Shown one piece after another: positions 31,899-40,885 of a DNA stretch of 64,000 nt. This DNA is from Marinicauda salina. Its GTDB lineage: Bacteria > Pseudomonadota > Alphaproteobacteria > Caulobacterales > Maricaulaceae. Numbering within the stretch: position 1 is the stretch's first letter; every line of letters starts with the position of its first letter. The notes under the pieces are model-generated. The model had not been told where the DNA came from, ran no database searches, and worked only from the letters and a program-made list of their open reading frames with translations. The stretch is taken from positions 224,631-288,630 of the forward strand of contig NZ_QEXV01000004.1 in NCBI RefSeq assembly GCF_003122085.1. The letters are read 5' to 3'. Both the position numbers and the translations under genes were made by a program.

Positions 31899-34800
31899 TT
31901 GAACAACCCGTTTTTTGAAGAGCCGATCCTGAACTCGCCGTACGAGTATCCGGGTCGGCATTGGGCGTTGGATCTGCAAGGTCAGCCCACCGGCGAGGTC
32001 GTCGACCGCCGGCGGCGGGCGGAGTTCATCACGCCGGTGCCCCAGGCGAAGGCGCAGCGGGACGACCCGGCGCAGGCTCAGCTCGGGCTTCGCAGCGGCG
32101 ACGTGGATCTGGGCGGGACGCTCGATCCGTACCCGATCATCAACGACATCCGCGCCATGGTGGACCGGTGGCGCAGCATCCCGAATCCGGCCGACTGGGG
32201 CGTCACGCCGACCACAGAACGCCTCCTGCGCCACTGGCGATCCCACGAGTTCCAGGGCCTCCGCCCGTTCTTCTGCCAGGTCGAGGCGGTTGAGACCGCG
32301 ATCTGGCTCGCCGAGGTCGCGCCCAATATGGGCAAGCGCACCGAGCACATCCTGGAGCATCTGAACGCGGCCAACGCCGAGGCCAACCCGGAGCTGTTCC
32401 GCATCGCGCTCAAGCTGGCGACCGGCGCGGGCAAGACCACCGTGATGGCGATGCTGATCGCGTGGCAGGCGCTCAACAAGGCGCGTCGGCCGAACGCGCA
32501 GAAATTCACCAAGGGCTTCCTGATCGTCGCTCCGGGCATCACGATCCGGGACCGCCTCCAGGTGCTGCAGCCGAACGATCCGAACAGCTACTACGCCTCG
32601 CGCGAGCTTGTGCCGGCCGACATGCTCGAAGAGCTGCAGCAGGCCCGCATCGTCATTACGAATTATCACGCGTTCCGGCTGCGCGAGACGATGGAGCTCT
32701 CGAAGGTCGGCCGCTCCTTCATGAAGGGTCACGGCGAGGAGCCCGCCACGACCGAGACCGAGGGCGCGATGGTCGCCCGCGTGGCCAAGCCGCTCATGGG
32801 CATGCGCAACATCATCGTCATCAATGACGAGGCGCACCACTGCTATCGCGAGCGCCCGGAGACGGAGGAGGAGAAGGCGCTCAAGGGCGCGGAGAAGGCC
32901 GAGGCCGAGGAGAACAGCAAGGCCGCGCGCCTGTGGATCAACGGCATCGAGGCGGTCAAGCGCAAGCTCGGCGTCCGGGCCGTCTACGATCTTTCCGCCA
33001 CGCCGTTCTTCCTCAGCGGATCAGGCTATCCCGAAGGCACGCTGTTTCCCTGGACGGTCAGCGACTTCTCGCTGATGGACGCGATCGAGTGCGGGATCGT
33101 GAAGCTTCCCCGCATCCCGATCTCGGACAACACGATCGACCGGGCCGATATGCCCAAGTTCCGCGATCTTTGGAGGCATATCGGCACGGAGCTGCCCAAG
33201 GGGAAGCGGGCCAGCGGCAAGTTCCACGATCCGCTCGGCATTCCGCCGATGCTGGAGACGGCGCTGAAGGCGCTCTACGGCCATTACGAAGACGAGTTCG
33301 AACGCTGGAAGAACGCGGATATCGAGGTGCCGCCCGTCTTCATCGTGGTGTGCGCCAACACCGCGACCTCGAAGATGGTCCATGACTACATCTCCGGCTT
33401 CCGCTCGCCGGAGGGTCAGTTCCACAACGGCCGGCTGGAGAAGTTCCGCAACTTCGACAACAACGGCGAGCCGCTGGAGCGGCCGCGCACGCTGCTGATC
33501 GACTCCAGCCAGCTTGAGTCGGGCGAAGGCCTCTCCGACGATTTCAAGAAGGTCGCCGAGGGCGAAATCGAGCGCTTCAAGTATGAGCTGCGTCAGCGCG
33601 GCAAGCTTCAGGAGGCCGAAAACCTCACCGACGCGGACATCCTGCGCGAGGTGATGAACACCGTCGGCAAGAAGGGTGCGCTCGGCGAGTCCATCCGCTG
33701 CGTCGTCTCGGTCTCGATGCTCACCGAGGGCTGGGACTGCAACACGGTCACCCACGTCCTCGGCGTGCGCGCCTTCGGCACGCAGCTGCTGTGCGAGCAG
33801 GTGATCGGTCGCGCCCTGCGCCGGCAGTCCTACGCGCTCAACGAGGAGGGCCGGTTCGATCCGGAATACGCCGACGTGCTCGGCATCCCGTTCGACTTCG
33901 CCGCCGAGCCGGTGCGCCCGAAGCCGACCAAGCCGCGCGAGACCGTCCATGTCCACGCGGTCAGCCCGGAACGCGACCACCTCGCGATCACCTTCCCGCG
34001 CGTCGAGGGCTATCGCAACGAGCTGCCGCCCGAGCGGCTGGAGGCGCGCTTCAACGCGGATTCCTCGATGGTCCTGACGCCGGACATGACGGGCCCGACG
34101 ACGACCGAGACCGGCGGCATCATCGGCGAACGCAACGAGCTCAGCATCGATGACGCCGCGCAGGTGCGCAAAAGCGAGCTCATCTACAATCTCACCGCCC
34201 GCCTCATCTACAACAAGTTCCGTGACGCCGGCGGCGAGCCGAAGATGCATCTGTTCGGCCCGCTCAAGCGCATCGTCCGGCGCTGGCTCGACGACGGCTA
34301 TCTGGTCTGCAAGGGCGGCACGGTCCCTGGCCAGCTGCTCTACGCCTATCTCGCCGACATGGCGGCCGAGCGCATCGCGGATGCGGTCGCGCCGGCGGAC
34401 GGCGGAGAGCCGGTCCGCAAGGCGGTGCTCGACCCCTACAAGCCGACCGGCTCCACGATGGACGTGAACTTCACCACGTCGAAGACCCATCGCTGGAAGC
34501 CCGAGGCGAACAAGTGCCATCTCAACTGGATCATCCTCGACAGCGACTGGGAGGCGGAGTTCTGCCGCATCGCCGAGGCCCATCCGCGCGTGCTCAGCTA
34601 TGTGAAGAACCACGCGCTCGGCTTCGAGGCGCCCTACCTCATGGGCGGCCAGAAGCGCTGGTATCGCCCCGACTTCCTGCTGCACGTCGACGACGGAAAC
34701 GGCCCGGACGACCCGCTCAAGCTGATCGTCGAGATCTCCGGCTACCCCAAGGGCGACAAGGCCGAGAAGGCGCGCACCATGCGCGAATCCTGGGTGAAGG

Positions 34801-34919
34801 GCGTGAACAACGCCAAGACGTTCGGGCGCTGGGACTTCGTGGAATTCACCGAGGCCTACGAGATGGAGGCCGCCTTCAAGCGGCTCATCGAAGACCGCCT
34901 GAACGCCCAGCCCGCATGA
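31899..34919 (+). CDS. BPTD_3080-like restriction endonuclease: DEAD/DEAH helicase with C-terminal nuclease
   Basis: A 1006-residue restriction subunit of the type III-like (Res) class. Superfamily 2 motifs: Walker A LATGAGKTTVMAML near residue 175, DEAH box NDEAHHCYRERP near 309, SATPFF near 367, and motif VI region CEQVIGRALRRQSY. The last 120 residues hold a PD-(D/E)XK-like nuclease: YRPDFLLH followed by LKLIVEISGYPKG. The start is TTG at 31899, with GGTGGG upstream; there is no alternative ATG. Cleaves DNA not methylated by the adjacent methyltransferase, using ATP. Followed after 32 bases by that gene. Confidence 0.88.
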   Translation: MNNPFFEEPILNSPYEYPGRHWALDLQGQPTGEVVDRRRRAEFITPVPQAKAQRDDPAQAQLGLRSGDVDLGGTLDPYPIINDIRAMVDRWRSIPNPADWGVTPTTERLLRHWRSHEFQGLRPFFCQVEAVETAIWLAEVAPNMGKRTEHILEHLNAANAEANPELFRIALKLATGAGKTTVMAMLIAWQALNKARRPNAQKFTKGFLIVAPGITIRDRLQVLQPNDPNSYYASRELVPADMLEELQQARIVITNYHAFRLRETMELSKVGRSFMKGHGEEPATTETEGAMVARVAKPLMGMRNIIVINDEAHHCYRERPETEEEKALKGAEKAEAEENSKAARLWINGIEAVKRKLGVRAVYDLSATPFFLSGSGYPEGTLFPWTVSDFSLMDAIECGIVKLPRIPISDNTIDRADMPKFRDLWRHIGTELPKGKRASGKFHDPLGIPPMLETALKALYGHYEDEFERWKNADIEVPPVFIVVCANTATSKMVHDYISGFRSPEGQFHNGRLEKFRNFDNNGEPLERPRTLLIDSSQLESGEGLSDDFKKVAEGEIERFKYELRQRGKLQEAENLTDADILREVMNTVGKKGALGESIRCVVSVSMLTEGWDCNTVTHVLGVRAFGTQLLCEQVIGRALRRQSYALNEEGRFDPEYADVLGIPFDFAAEPVRPKPTKPRETVHVHAVSPERDHLAITFPRVEGYRNELPPERLEARFNADSSMVLTPDMTGPTTTETGGIIGERNELSIDDAAQVRKSELIYNLTARLIYNKFRDAGGEPKMHLFGPLKRIVRRWLDDGYLVCKGGTVPGQLLYAYLADMAAERIADAVAPADGGEPVRKAVLDPYKPTGSTMDVNFTTSKTHRWKPEANKCHLNWIILDSDWEAEFCRIAEAHPRVLSYVKNHALGFEAPYLMGGQKRWYRPDFLLHVDDGNGPDDPLKLIVEISGYPKGDKAEKARTMRESWVKGVNNAKTFGRWDFVEFTEAYEMEAAFKRLIEDRLNAQPA

Positions 34920-34951
34920 TCCAGTTTGTCCATTTGATCGAGACCTGACCG

Positions 34952-37852
34952 ATGGCCCGCAAGCCCAAAGCCCCCAAGCGCATCGAGACGCTCACCCACG
35001 ACGCCGCCACGCGCACGAACATCCCCACCGCGGAGTTCGAGAGCGTCATGGAGGACGCCGACAAGACCCCGATCCGGCTCGCCTACGAGCGGCGCAATCG
35101 CGATCTCGATCCGCAGCTCGTCTGGCGCGGCAAGGACGAGCAGGACCTGACCGATCTCGTCGTCACCGCCCCGCCGCTCTTCATCCAGGAGAAGGTCCAT
35201 CCCAAGGCGCTGATCGACGCGCTGGCGCGGGAGACCAGGAAGGACCGCGCCGACGACGCGGAGGACACGCCGGACCTGTTCGCCGAATTCAACGGGCTCG
35301 ACGACCCCGAGGCCAAGACGGAGTTCTACGCCCACGCCCAGAACTGGACCAACCGCCTGATCCTGGGCGACAGCCTGCAGGTGATGGCGAGTCTGGCCGA
35401 GCGCGAGGGCCTGCGCGGGAAGGTCCAGGCGATCTATCTGGACCCGCCCTACGGCATCAAGTTCAACTCGAACTTCCAGTGGTCGACGACCAGCCGTGAT
35501 GTGAAAGACGGCAACGCCGACCACATCACCCGCGAGCCCGAGCAGGTGAAGGCCTTCCGCGACACCTGGCGCGACGGCATCCACACCTATCTCTCCTACT
35601 TGCGCGACCGGATGACCGTGGCGCGCGACCTCCTCACCGAGTCCGGCTCCATCTTCGTCCAGATCGGCGATGAGAATGTACACCGCGTGCGGGCTCTGAT
35701 GGATGAGGTGTTTGGGGAGGAGAATTTTGTCGCGCAAATTACTGTGCGAGTAAAAAGCCCACTGTCTGTATCTGATCTTGCTCGTACGACAGATTTTATT
35801 ATCTGGTATGCAAAAAGCCGAGGTCAGCATAAATTTAGAAAACCGACAAAAGAAAAAAGATTGTCAGAACACCCGGAATTTTCATCCGCGCTCGATGCGG
35901 CTGGAATTTCCTATTCCCGAAAAGAAATAGAACATAAAAATACAGAATGGATTCGGTATTATACATCTCAGAATCTTGCCTCATCTGGGTACACGCAATC
36001 GTGCACGTATAACTATGCAATTGAGGGAAAGAATTACGGATCCCCCAAGGGGAAGAGCTGGAAAACTCATCTCGACGGAATGAATCGATTAGAAAAAGCG
36101 GGGCGACTCCAACCACTGAAAACTAGTCTGAGGTGGCGCTATTTCCACGAAGATGCGCTTAGTGAAGCCATCACTGATATTTGGGGCGATACTTTCGCGG
36201 CATCCGATAAAGTATATGTGGTGCAAACGTCTGAATCGGTCATCCAACGCTGCCTGCTCATGACCACCGACCCCGGCGATCTGGTGCTCGATCCGACCTG
36301 CGGGTCGGGGACGACGGCCTATGTCGCCGAGCAATGGGGGCGGCGCTGGATCACGATCGACACCAGCCGCGTCGCCCTGGCGCTGGCGCGCGCCCGACTG
36401 ATGGGCGCGCGCTATCCCTGGTACATCATCAAGGACAGTCCCGAAGGCCTCGAGAAGGAGGCCGAACTCGCCCGCACGCCGCCAAAGGAGACGCCGACCT
36501 ATGGCGATATCCGCCAAGGCTTCGTCTATGAGCGCGTGCCGCACATCACGCTCAAGGCCATCGCCAACAACGCCGAGATCGACACGATCTGGGAGGAATA
36601 CCAGCCGGCCGTCGAGGAAGCGCTGAAGGCGCTGAACGCCGCGCTCAAGGGTCACGCAACTCCGTTCAAGGTCGAGACCGGCGGCCGCAAGGGCGAGACG
36701 ATCGACTTCGCCGCGCCCGACGGCGAGACGGTCGAGCTGCCCTCCGGCGAGCATACGCCGAAGAACGGCTTTCTCGAGTGGGAGGTCCCCCGCGAGGCGC
36801 CGGAGGGTGCGGGCTGGCCGCCCGGCGCGCAGCAGGCGCTGGAGCGCTTCTGGGAGGCGCGCATCGCGCGCCAGCAGGAGATCGACAAGTCCATCGCGGC
36901 CAACGCCGATCAGGAATATCTCTACGATCGCCCCTACGAGGACAAGTCGCGCGTCCGGGTCGCCGGCCCGTTCACGGTGGAGAGCCTGTCGCCTCACCGC
37001 GCGCTGGCGGTGGGCGCCGACGACGAGCTGATCGACCTGGTGGAGGCCGCCGACGGGGAGCGCGCGCCGTCGGTCCGCGAGGAGGACAATTTCGTCTCCG
37101 CGATCCTGGAGAATCTCCGCGTCTCCGGCGTCCAGCAGGCGCACAAGGAAGACCGGATCAGCTTCACCGACCTCACGCCCTGGCCGGGCGATCATGTCTG
37201 CGCGGAGGGGCGATACGAGGAAGGCGGAACGCGCAAGCGCGCCGGCATCCTGATCGGACCGGAATACGGCACCATCGCGCGGCCGGATCTGGTCGCGGCG
37301 GCCCGCGAGGCGGCCGAGGCCGGCTTCGACGTCGTCATCGCCTGCGCCTTCAATTTCGACGCCCACGCCGAGGAGTTCGAGAAGCTGGGCCGCATCCCGG
37401 TGCTGAAGGCCCGGATGAACCCGGACCTGCACATGGCCGACGAGCTGAAGACGACGAAGGGCGGCAATCTCTTCGTCGTGTTCGGCGAGCCGGACATCGA
37501 CCTCGTCCGCCGCGACGACGGCAAGCTGCAGGTCGAGATCAACGGCGTCGACGTGTTCAAGCCGTCCACCGGCAAGGTCGAGAGCTCGGGCCCCGACGGC
37601 ATCGCGTGCTGGTTCCTCGACGACGACTATGACGAGGAGAGCTTCTTCGTGCGCCACGCCTATTTCCTGGGCGCGGGAACCGATCCCTACAAGGCGCTCA
37701 AGACCACGCTGAAGGCCGAGATCGACGAGGACGCCTGGGCGACGCTGAAGTCCAACGTCTCGCGCCCCTTCGATCCGCCCGAAAGCGGCCGCATCGCGGT
37801 GAAGGTCATCAACCATCTCGGCGACGAGGTGATGAAGGTGTTCGAGGTTTAG
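34952..37852 (+). CDS. Site-specific DNA-methyltransferase, type III-like adenine-specific (Mod)
   Basis: A 966-residue beta-class amino-methyltransferase: motif IV as IYLDPPYGIKFNS near residue 160 and motif I as VLDPTCGSGTTAYVAEQWGR near residue 450, the order of type III Mod enzymes. Between them, residues about 243-430 form the target-recognition region. The long C-terminal half (about 500 residues) follows the family's usual layout in BPTD_3080-type systems. It marks host DNA so the helicase-nuclease upstream spares it. The target-recognition region is conspicuously AT-rich compared with both flanks. Confidence 0.92.
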   Translation: MARKPKAPKRIETLTHDAATRTNIPTAEFESVMEDADKTPIRLAYERRNRDLDPQLVWRGKDEQDLTDLVVTAPPLFIQEKVHPKALIDALARETRKDRADDAEDTPDLFAEFNGLDDPEAKTEFYAHAQNWTNRLILGDSLQVMASLAEREGLRGKVQAIYLDPPYGIKFNSNFQWSTTSRDVKDGNADHITREPEQVKAFRDTWRDGIHTYLSYLRDRMTVARDLLTESGSIFVQIGDENVHRVRALMDEVFGEENFVAQITVRVKSPLSVSDLARTTDFIIWYAKSRGQHKFRKPTKEKRLSEHPEFSSALDAAGISYSRKEIEHKNTEWIRYYTSQNLASSGYTQSCTYNYAIEGKNYGSPKGKSWKTHLDGMNRLEKAGRLQPLKTSLRWRYFHEDALSEAITDIWGDTFAASDKVYVVQTSESVIQRCLLMTTDPGDLVLDPTCGSGTTAYVAEQWGRRWITIDTSRVALALARARLMGARYPWYIIKDSPEGLEKEAELARTPPKETPTYGDIRQGFVYERVPHITLKAIANNAEIDTIWEEYQPAVEEALKALNAALKGHATPFKVETGGRKGETIDFAAPDGETVELPSGEHTPKNGFLEWEVPREAPEGAGWPPGAQQALERFWEARIARQQEIDKSIAANADQEYLYDRPYEDKSRVRVAGPFTVESLSPHRALAVGADDELIDLVEAADGERAPSVREEDNFVSAILENLRVSGVQQAHKEDRISFTDLTPWPGDHVCAEGRYEEGGTRKRAGILIGPEYGTIARPDLVAAAREAAEAGFDVVIACAFNFDAHAEEFEKLGRIPVLKARMNPDLHMADELKTTKGGNLFVVFGEPDIDLVRRDDGKLQVEINGVDVFKPSTGKVESSGPDGIACWFLDDDYDEESFFVRHAYFLGAGTDPYKALKTTLKAEIDEDAWATLKSNVSRPFDPPESGRIAVKVINHLGDEVMKVFEV
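35680..36240 (+). other. AT-rich segment inside the methyltransferase gene (likely exchanged target-recognition domain)
   Basis: Inside one open frame, base composition changes abruptly: 21 of 60 bases are G/C at 35821-35880 and 25 of 60 at 35941-36000, against 42 of 60 at 36301-36360. Codons here use AAA, ATA, TTT and GAA freely, unlike the flanks. The boundaries coincide with the variable region between the two catalytic motifs. Recombination replacing the specificity domain is the natural reading. Confidence 0.8.
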
Positions 37853-37856
37853 GGGG

Positions 37857-39071
37857 ATGAGCGGAGCGGTGCTTGCCCGTGACGCGGTCCGAAAGTTGCC
37901 GCGCACCGATATTCGAATCCCGGAGATGAAGGCGCGTTCGGACGGCGCCCCCCGCTCCAACCCGTTCCGGAAGGGCCAGCCAGTCTCAAGCGCTCGGGTC
38001 GAACTTTGGCGGCCTGATCAGCTTGCGAAGCGCGACGGCGATACGGGACGGCTTGGTTTTTTCCTCACCCACTTGGAGCGCCTCGCCGACGCGTTCGGCG
38101 ACGAAGCGCCGTTCGCCTTCATCGATGGCGAGGGCATGGTGCGCCAGCTCGACCGGGGGACTCTCGGCTCGCTGGTGGCGCTGGGCGGGGCTGATCTGGT
38201 CCTCGACGGCGAGGGGCTGATCACGGCGGCGATTCCGCGCCGAAGCCGGCTCGGCCGTCCCATCTTCGAGTTTAGCCCGCAAGACGCGCATGCCCGCGCT
38301 CAGCCTGAAATCGACGGCCGCTTCACAGTGCTCGCACGGTCGACCGCCATGCTCGACGGGTCGCCGAACAAAAAGCGTGACCGCCCGCTGCGGGACCAGC
38401 TTTTGGAGGAGGGAGTGCTGGCTCCGGCGGGCGATCCGGCGCTGCTTGTTTTTACGAAAGATCACATCTTCTCGAGCCCGAGCGCTGCGGGCGGCGTTGT
38501 GAAAGACGGCAATTGCAGCGGGACCGGCGCCTGGAGGCTGGCCTGGCTGGGCGACACGCTCGGCGAATGGCTCGAGCGGACCGACCTCGCTGTCTTTGAA
38601 GAGGTTCGATCGGCTGCTGCACCCCTTCCGCCGCTCAAGATCGATCCTGACGCACCTGTAGACGAGCGGCGAAAATGGCAATCGCTTCGCGTGATGCGGC
38701 AAGGGGCCCAGGAATTCCGCGAGGCGATGAAGCGGATTTGGGGCGGGGCCTGCGCCGTGACCGGCTGCACGGAACTGGGCACGCTGGATGCGGCCCACAT
38801 TCACCCTTATGGCGGACCGCATACCAATGATCCGCGCAACGGCCTTCTGCTGAGGGCCGACATACATCGCCTTTTCGACCGTCTGCAGCTGACGTTGGAG
38901 CCCGGAGCAGACAGTCTGACGATCAGGGTCGCTCCCGCGGTGACCGATCCGAACTATCGGCGGCTGGATGGTGGTTCAGTGCGGCCGCCAGCGGAACCGT
39001 CTGTGGCGCCCGCAAGGGTGTTGCTGGCTGCGCACAATCGCCGGTTCGAAGCGGCGCTGAAGCAGCCGTGA
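37857..39071 (+). CDS. HNH endonuclease with DUF4357-like segment
   Basis: A 404-residue protein four bases after the methyltransferase stop. The middle carries a DUF4357-like motif (LVFTKDHIFSSPSAAGGVV, then W..GDTLGEWL), a small domain often attached to nucleases in defense loci. The C-terminal third holds an HNH domain: CAVTGCTELGTLDAAHIHPY followed by DPRNGLLLRADIHRLFDRL, with His, Asn and His ligands as in HNH_2. AGGGGG lies directly before the ATG, so the exact start is uncertain. Probably a nuclease working with, or hitch-hiking on, the restriction pair. Confidence 0.85.
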   Translation: MSGAVLARDAVRKLPRTDIRIPEMKARSDGAPRSNPFRKGQPVSSARVELWRPDQLAKRDGDTGRLGFFLTHLERLADAFGDEAPFAFIDGEGMVRQLDRGTLGSLVALGGADLVLDGEGLITAAIPRRSRLGRPIFEFSPQDAHARAQPEIDGRFTVLARSTAMLDGSPNKKRDRPLRDQLLEEGVLAPAGDPALLVFTKDHIFSSPSAAGGVVKDGNCSGTGAWRLAWLGDTLGEWLERTDLAVFEEVRSAAAPLPPLKIDPDAPVDERRKWQSLRVMRQGAQEFREAMKRIWGGACAVTGCTELGTLDAAHIHPYGGPHTNDPRNGLLLRADIHRLFDRLQLTLEPGADSLTIRVAPAVTDPNYRRLDGGSVRPPAEPSVAPARVLLAAHNRRFEAALKQP

Positions 39072-39187
39072 TCCAGCGGCGCATATTTCCATCCAGGCGG
39101 CGCTATCAGGCATTGATAATTCTCGCACCGTGAGGGACCCTTGCACATCGTATAGGTGTGTTTGTTTTATCGGTTTTCGGGGCGGGC

Positions 39188-40885
39188 ATGTCGTCGAAGC
39201 GCGAAGCGCTCAGGAAGCTTCTCCAAGAGCAGTTGCTCAGGCGGAAAGGATCGACCGTCAAGCAACGCCGGCGCCCCATAATCGAAACTTATGCCGACAG
39301 GTCATCGTCGGACTCCGAGGAGAGCGACGATACGCTGCTCGCTGCCGGCGGTCTCGAGGGCGTCGAGGTAGAAGGTAGCAGGAGCGGCGCGGCGTCCGCT
39401 CTTGCGTGGCGGCCGGTGTCTAAAGCAGCGCCTGAGGCTTTCGAGCAGGAAAATACCAAGGCGGCTGCGGAGGCTGCGGAGGCTGCGGGAGAGGCGGATA
39501 TCGCTCCGCCACCATTTTCCAAGCCCCCGCTATCACCGCCTGCTGAATCGTCGAAAGACGAGCCGGCCCACCCCCGTCAGCCTTCGCCGGAACCGCCTAC
39601 CTTCCCTCCATTCGCCAGAGGTCGTCTAGACCCGGCCCGGGCGCGCGAGGAAGCGGTCTACGACGGATTATGCGAACCGGTCGCGGAGGCGGAACCTGAT
39701 GCGGTTTCATCGCATAGCCGTGAAGTCGCGAAACCTGTCGTGAACGAAGAGCTCGATTCTGAGGCAGGCACAGAGCTACCCGATGAAGCTAATGGCTCAT
39801 CAATGTCCACGACGCCCCCGTCAGACGAGACGGAAGAGCAGAGCGCGGCCGACCAGGCGGCCCCCTCGGGGCCGAAGATCGCCTCGGATGGCGATGTCGA
39901 AGACCGGCTCGAAACAGAGGTGGATCTCGAAGTCGATGGCGGAGAAGACGATCGCTTCCTGTTGGAGGCGGAGGCGATCGACGATAAGGCGGCTTTCGAT
40001 GATGAGACCGCCATTGATCCGGTCGACGGGCTGGATTCGGTCGCCGCAGCAGACTTCCCCGGACTTTCACAAGACGCTCAGGATCGGCCGGATTGGTCGT
40101 CTCTCGCATTCGATGAGTTGGGCGATGATGACGAATCCGACGGAGCGCTTTCTGAGGGATGGGATGACTGGGACGCGCTCGATGAGGATGAGCTTCCTCC
40201 TATCGAGCTGAGTGAGCGGGAGTCTGGCGATGACCTATTGCAGGACTTCTCTGATGAAGATGCTCTCAGCCCGGAGGAGATCGCCAGAATTCGGGCGCGC
40301 CGATCCGCCTCCGTGGTCGCTGCCGAGCTTGATGTCTCTTCCATGGCCGAACGGGATGAACTCGTTGAACGGCTGGCCCTTGAATTCCAGGGTTTTCCAT
40401 ACCGCTCGACGCGAGAGGCGGTGCTTCGGCTTGTTCCCGAACTGGCGCATCCTCGGGAGCTTTTATCTTGCTTCACGCTTAAACGGATCTGGCGGCAAGA
40501 GAGGCGGTTCTGGATCGTGCGGCGCCCCTTCGCGACGGATGGTTGGAGCGCGCGCCCCGAGGGGCGGAATCAGATGTCGTGGCCGCTCGCTCTCGGCCTT
40601 GTCCGGGCTTTTCCCGATCTCGATCCCGAAGACCTGCTTTCCACTCTATATGACGAATGGACTTCTTCGCCGGTGTGGCAGGAAGGATCGGACGATTTTG
40701 CAACCTTCCTGCGCGAACGGGTTGAAGAAGAGCCGATCAACGTCCCGCTTTCGACTGAAGAGTCGCCGGGTACTGATCAGGAATTACTGCGCATGAATCT
40801 CCGCGAACTCCACTGTCCGCCAATTATCGGCTTCCCGGATCGCCAGGGGGTCGAATTGTCACCGGGAGCAGTCCCTCATGGATGA
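39188..40885 (+). CDS. Long acidic protein, first gene of a three-gene helicase operon
   Basis: A 565-residue protein I do not recognise. A short basic N-terminus (KREALRKLLQEQLLRRKG) is followed by about 350 residues of low-complexity, strongly acidic and Pro/Ser-rich sequence, surely disordered. From about residue 390 a folded domain begins (IARIRARRSASVVAAELDVS, FQGFPYRSTREAVLRLVPEL, SWPLALGLVRAFPDLDPEDL). An upstream GTG at 39158 is possible, but GGGGCGGG precedes the ATG at 39188. Its end overlaps the SNF2 gene by eight bases, so the two are coupled. Possible DNA mimic or adaptor; the function is unknown. Confidence 0.7.
   Translation: MSSKREALRKLLQEQLLRRKGSTVKQRRRPIIETYADRSSSDSEESDDTLLAAGGLEGVEVEGSRSGAASALAWRPVSKAAPEAFEQENTKAAAEAAEAAGEADIAPPPFSKPPLSPPAESSKDEPAHPRQPSPEPPTFPPFARGRLDPARAREEAVYDGLCEPVAEAEPDAVSSHSREVAKPVVNEELDSEAGTELPDEANGSSMSTTPPSDETEEQSAADQAAPSGPKIASDGDVEDRLETEVDLEVDGGEDDRFLLEAEAIDDKAAFDDETAIDPVDGLDSVAAADFPGLSQDAQDRPDWSSLAFDELGDDDESDGALSEGWDDWDALDEDELPPIELSERESGDDLLQDFSDEDALSPEEIARIRARRSASVVAAELDVSSMAERDELVERLALEFQGFPYRSTREAVLRLVPELAHPRELLSCFTLKRIWRQERRFWIVRRPFATDGWSARPEGRNQMSWPLALGLVRAFPDLDPEDLLSTLYDEWTSSPVWQEGSDDFATFLRERVEEEPINVPLSTEESPGTDQELLRMNLRELHCPPIIGFPDRQGVELSPGAVPHG

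Noticed and set aside
31899..37852. Type I restriction system
   Set aside because: There is no HsdS specificity subunit; the methyltransferase carries its own recognition region, as in type III-like systems.
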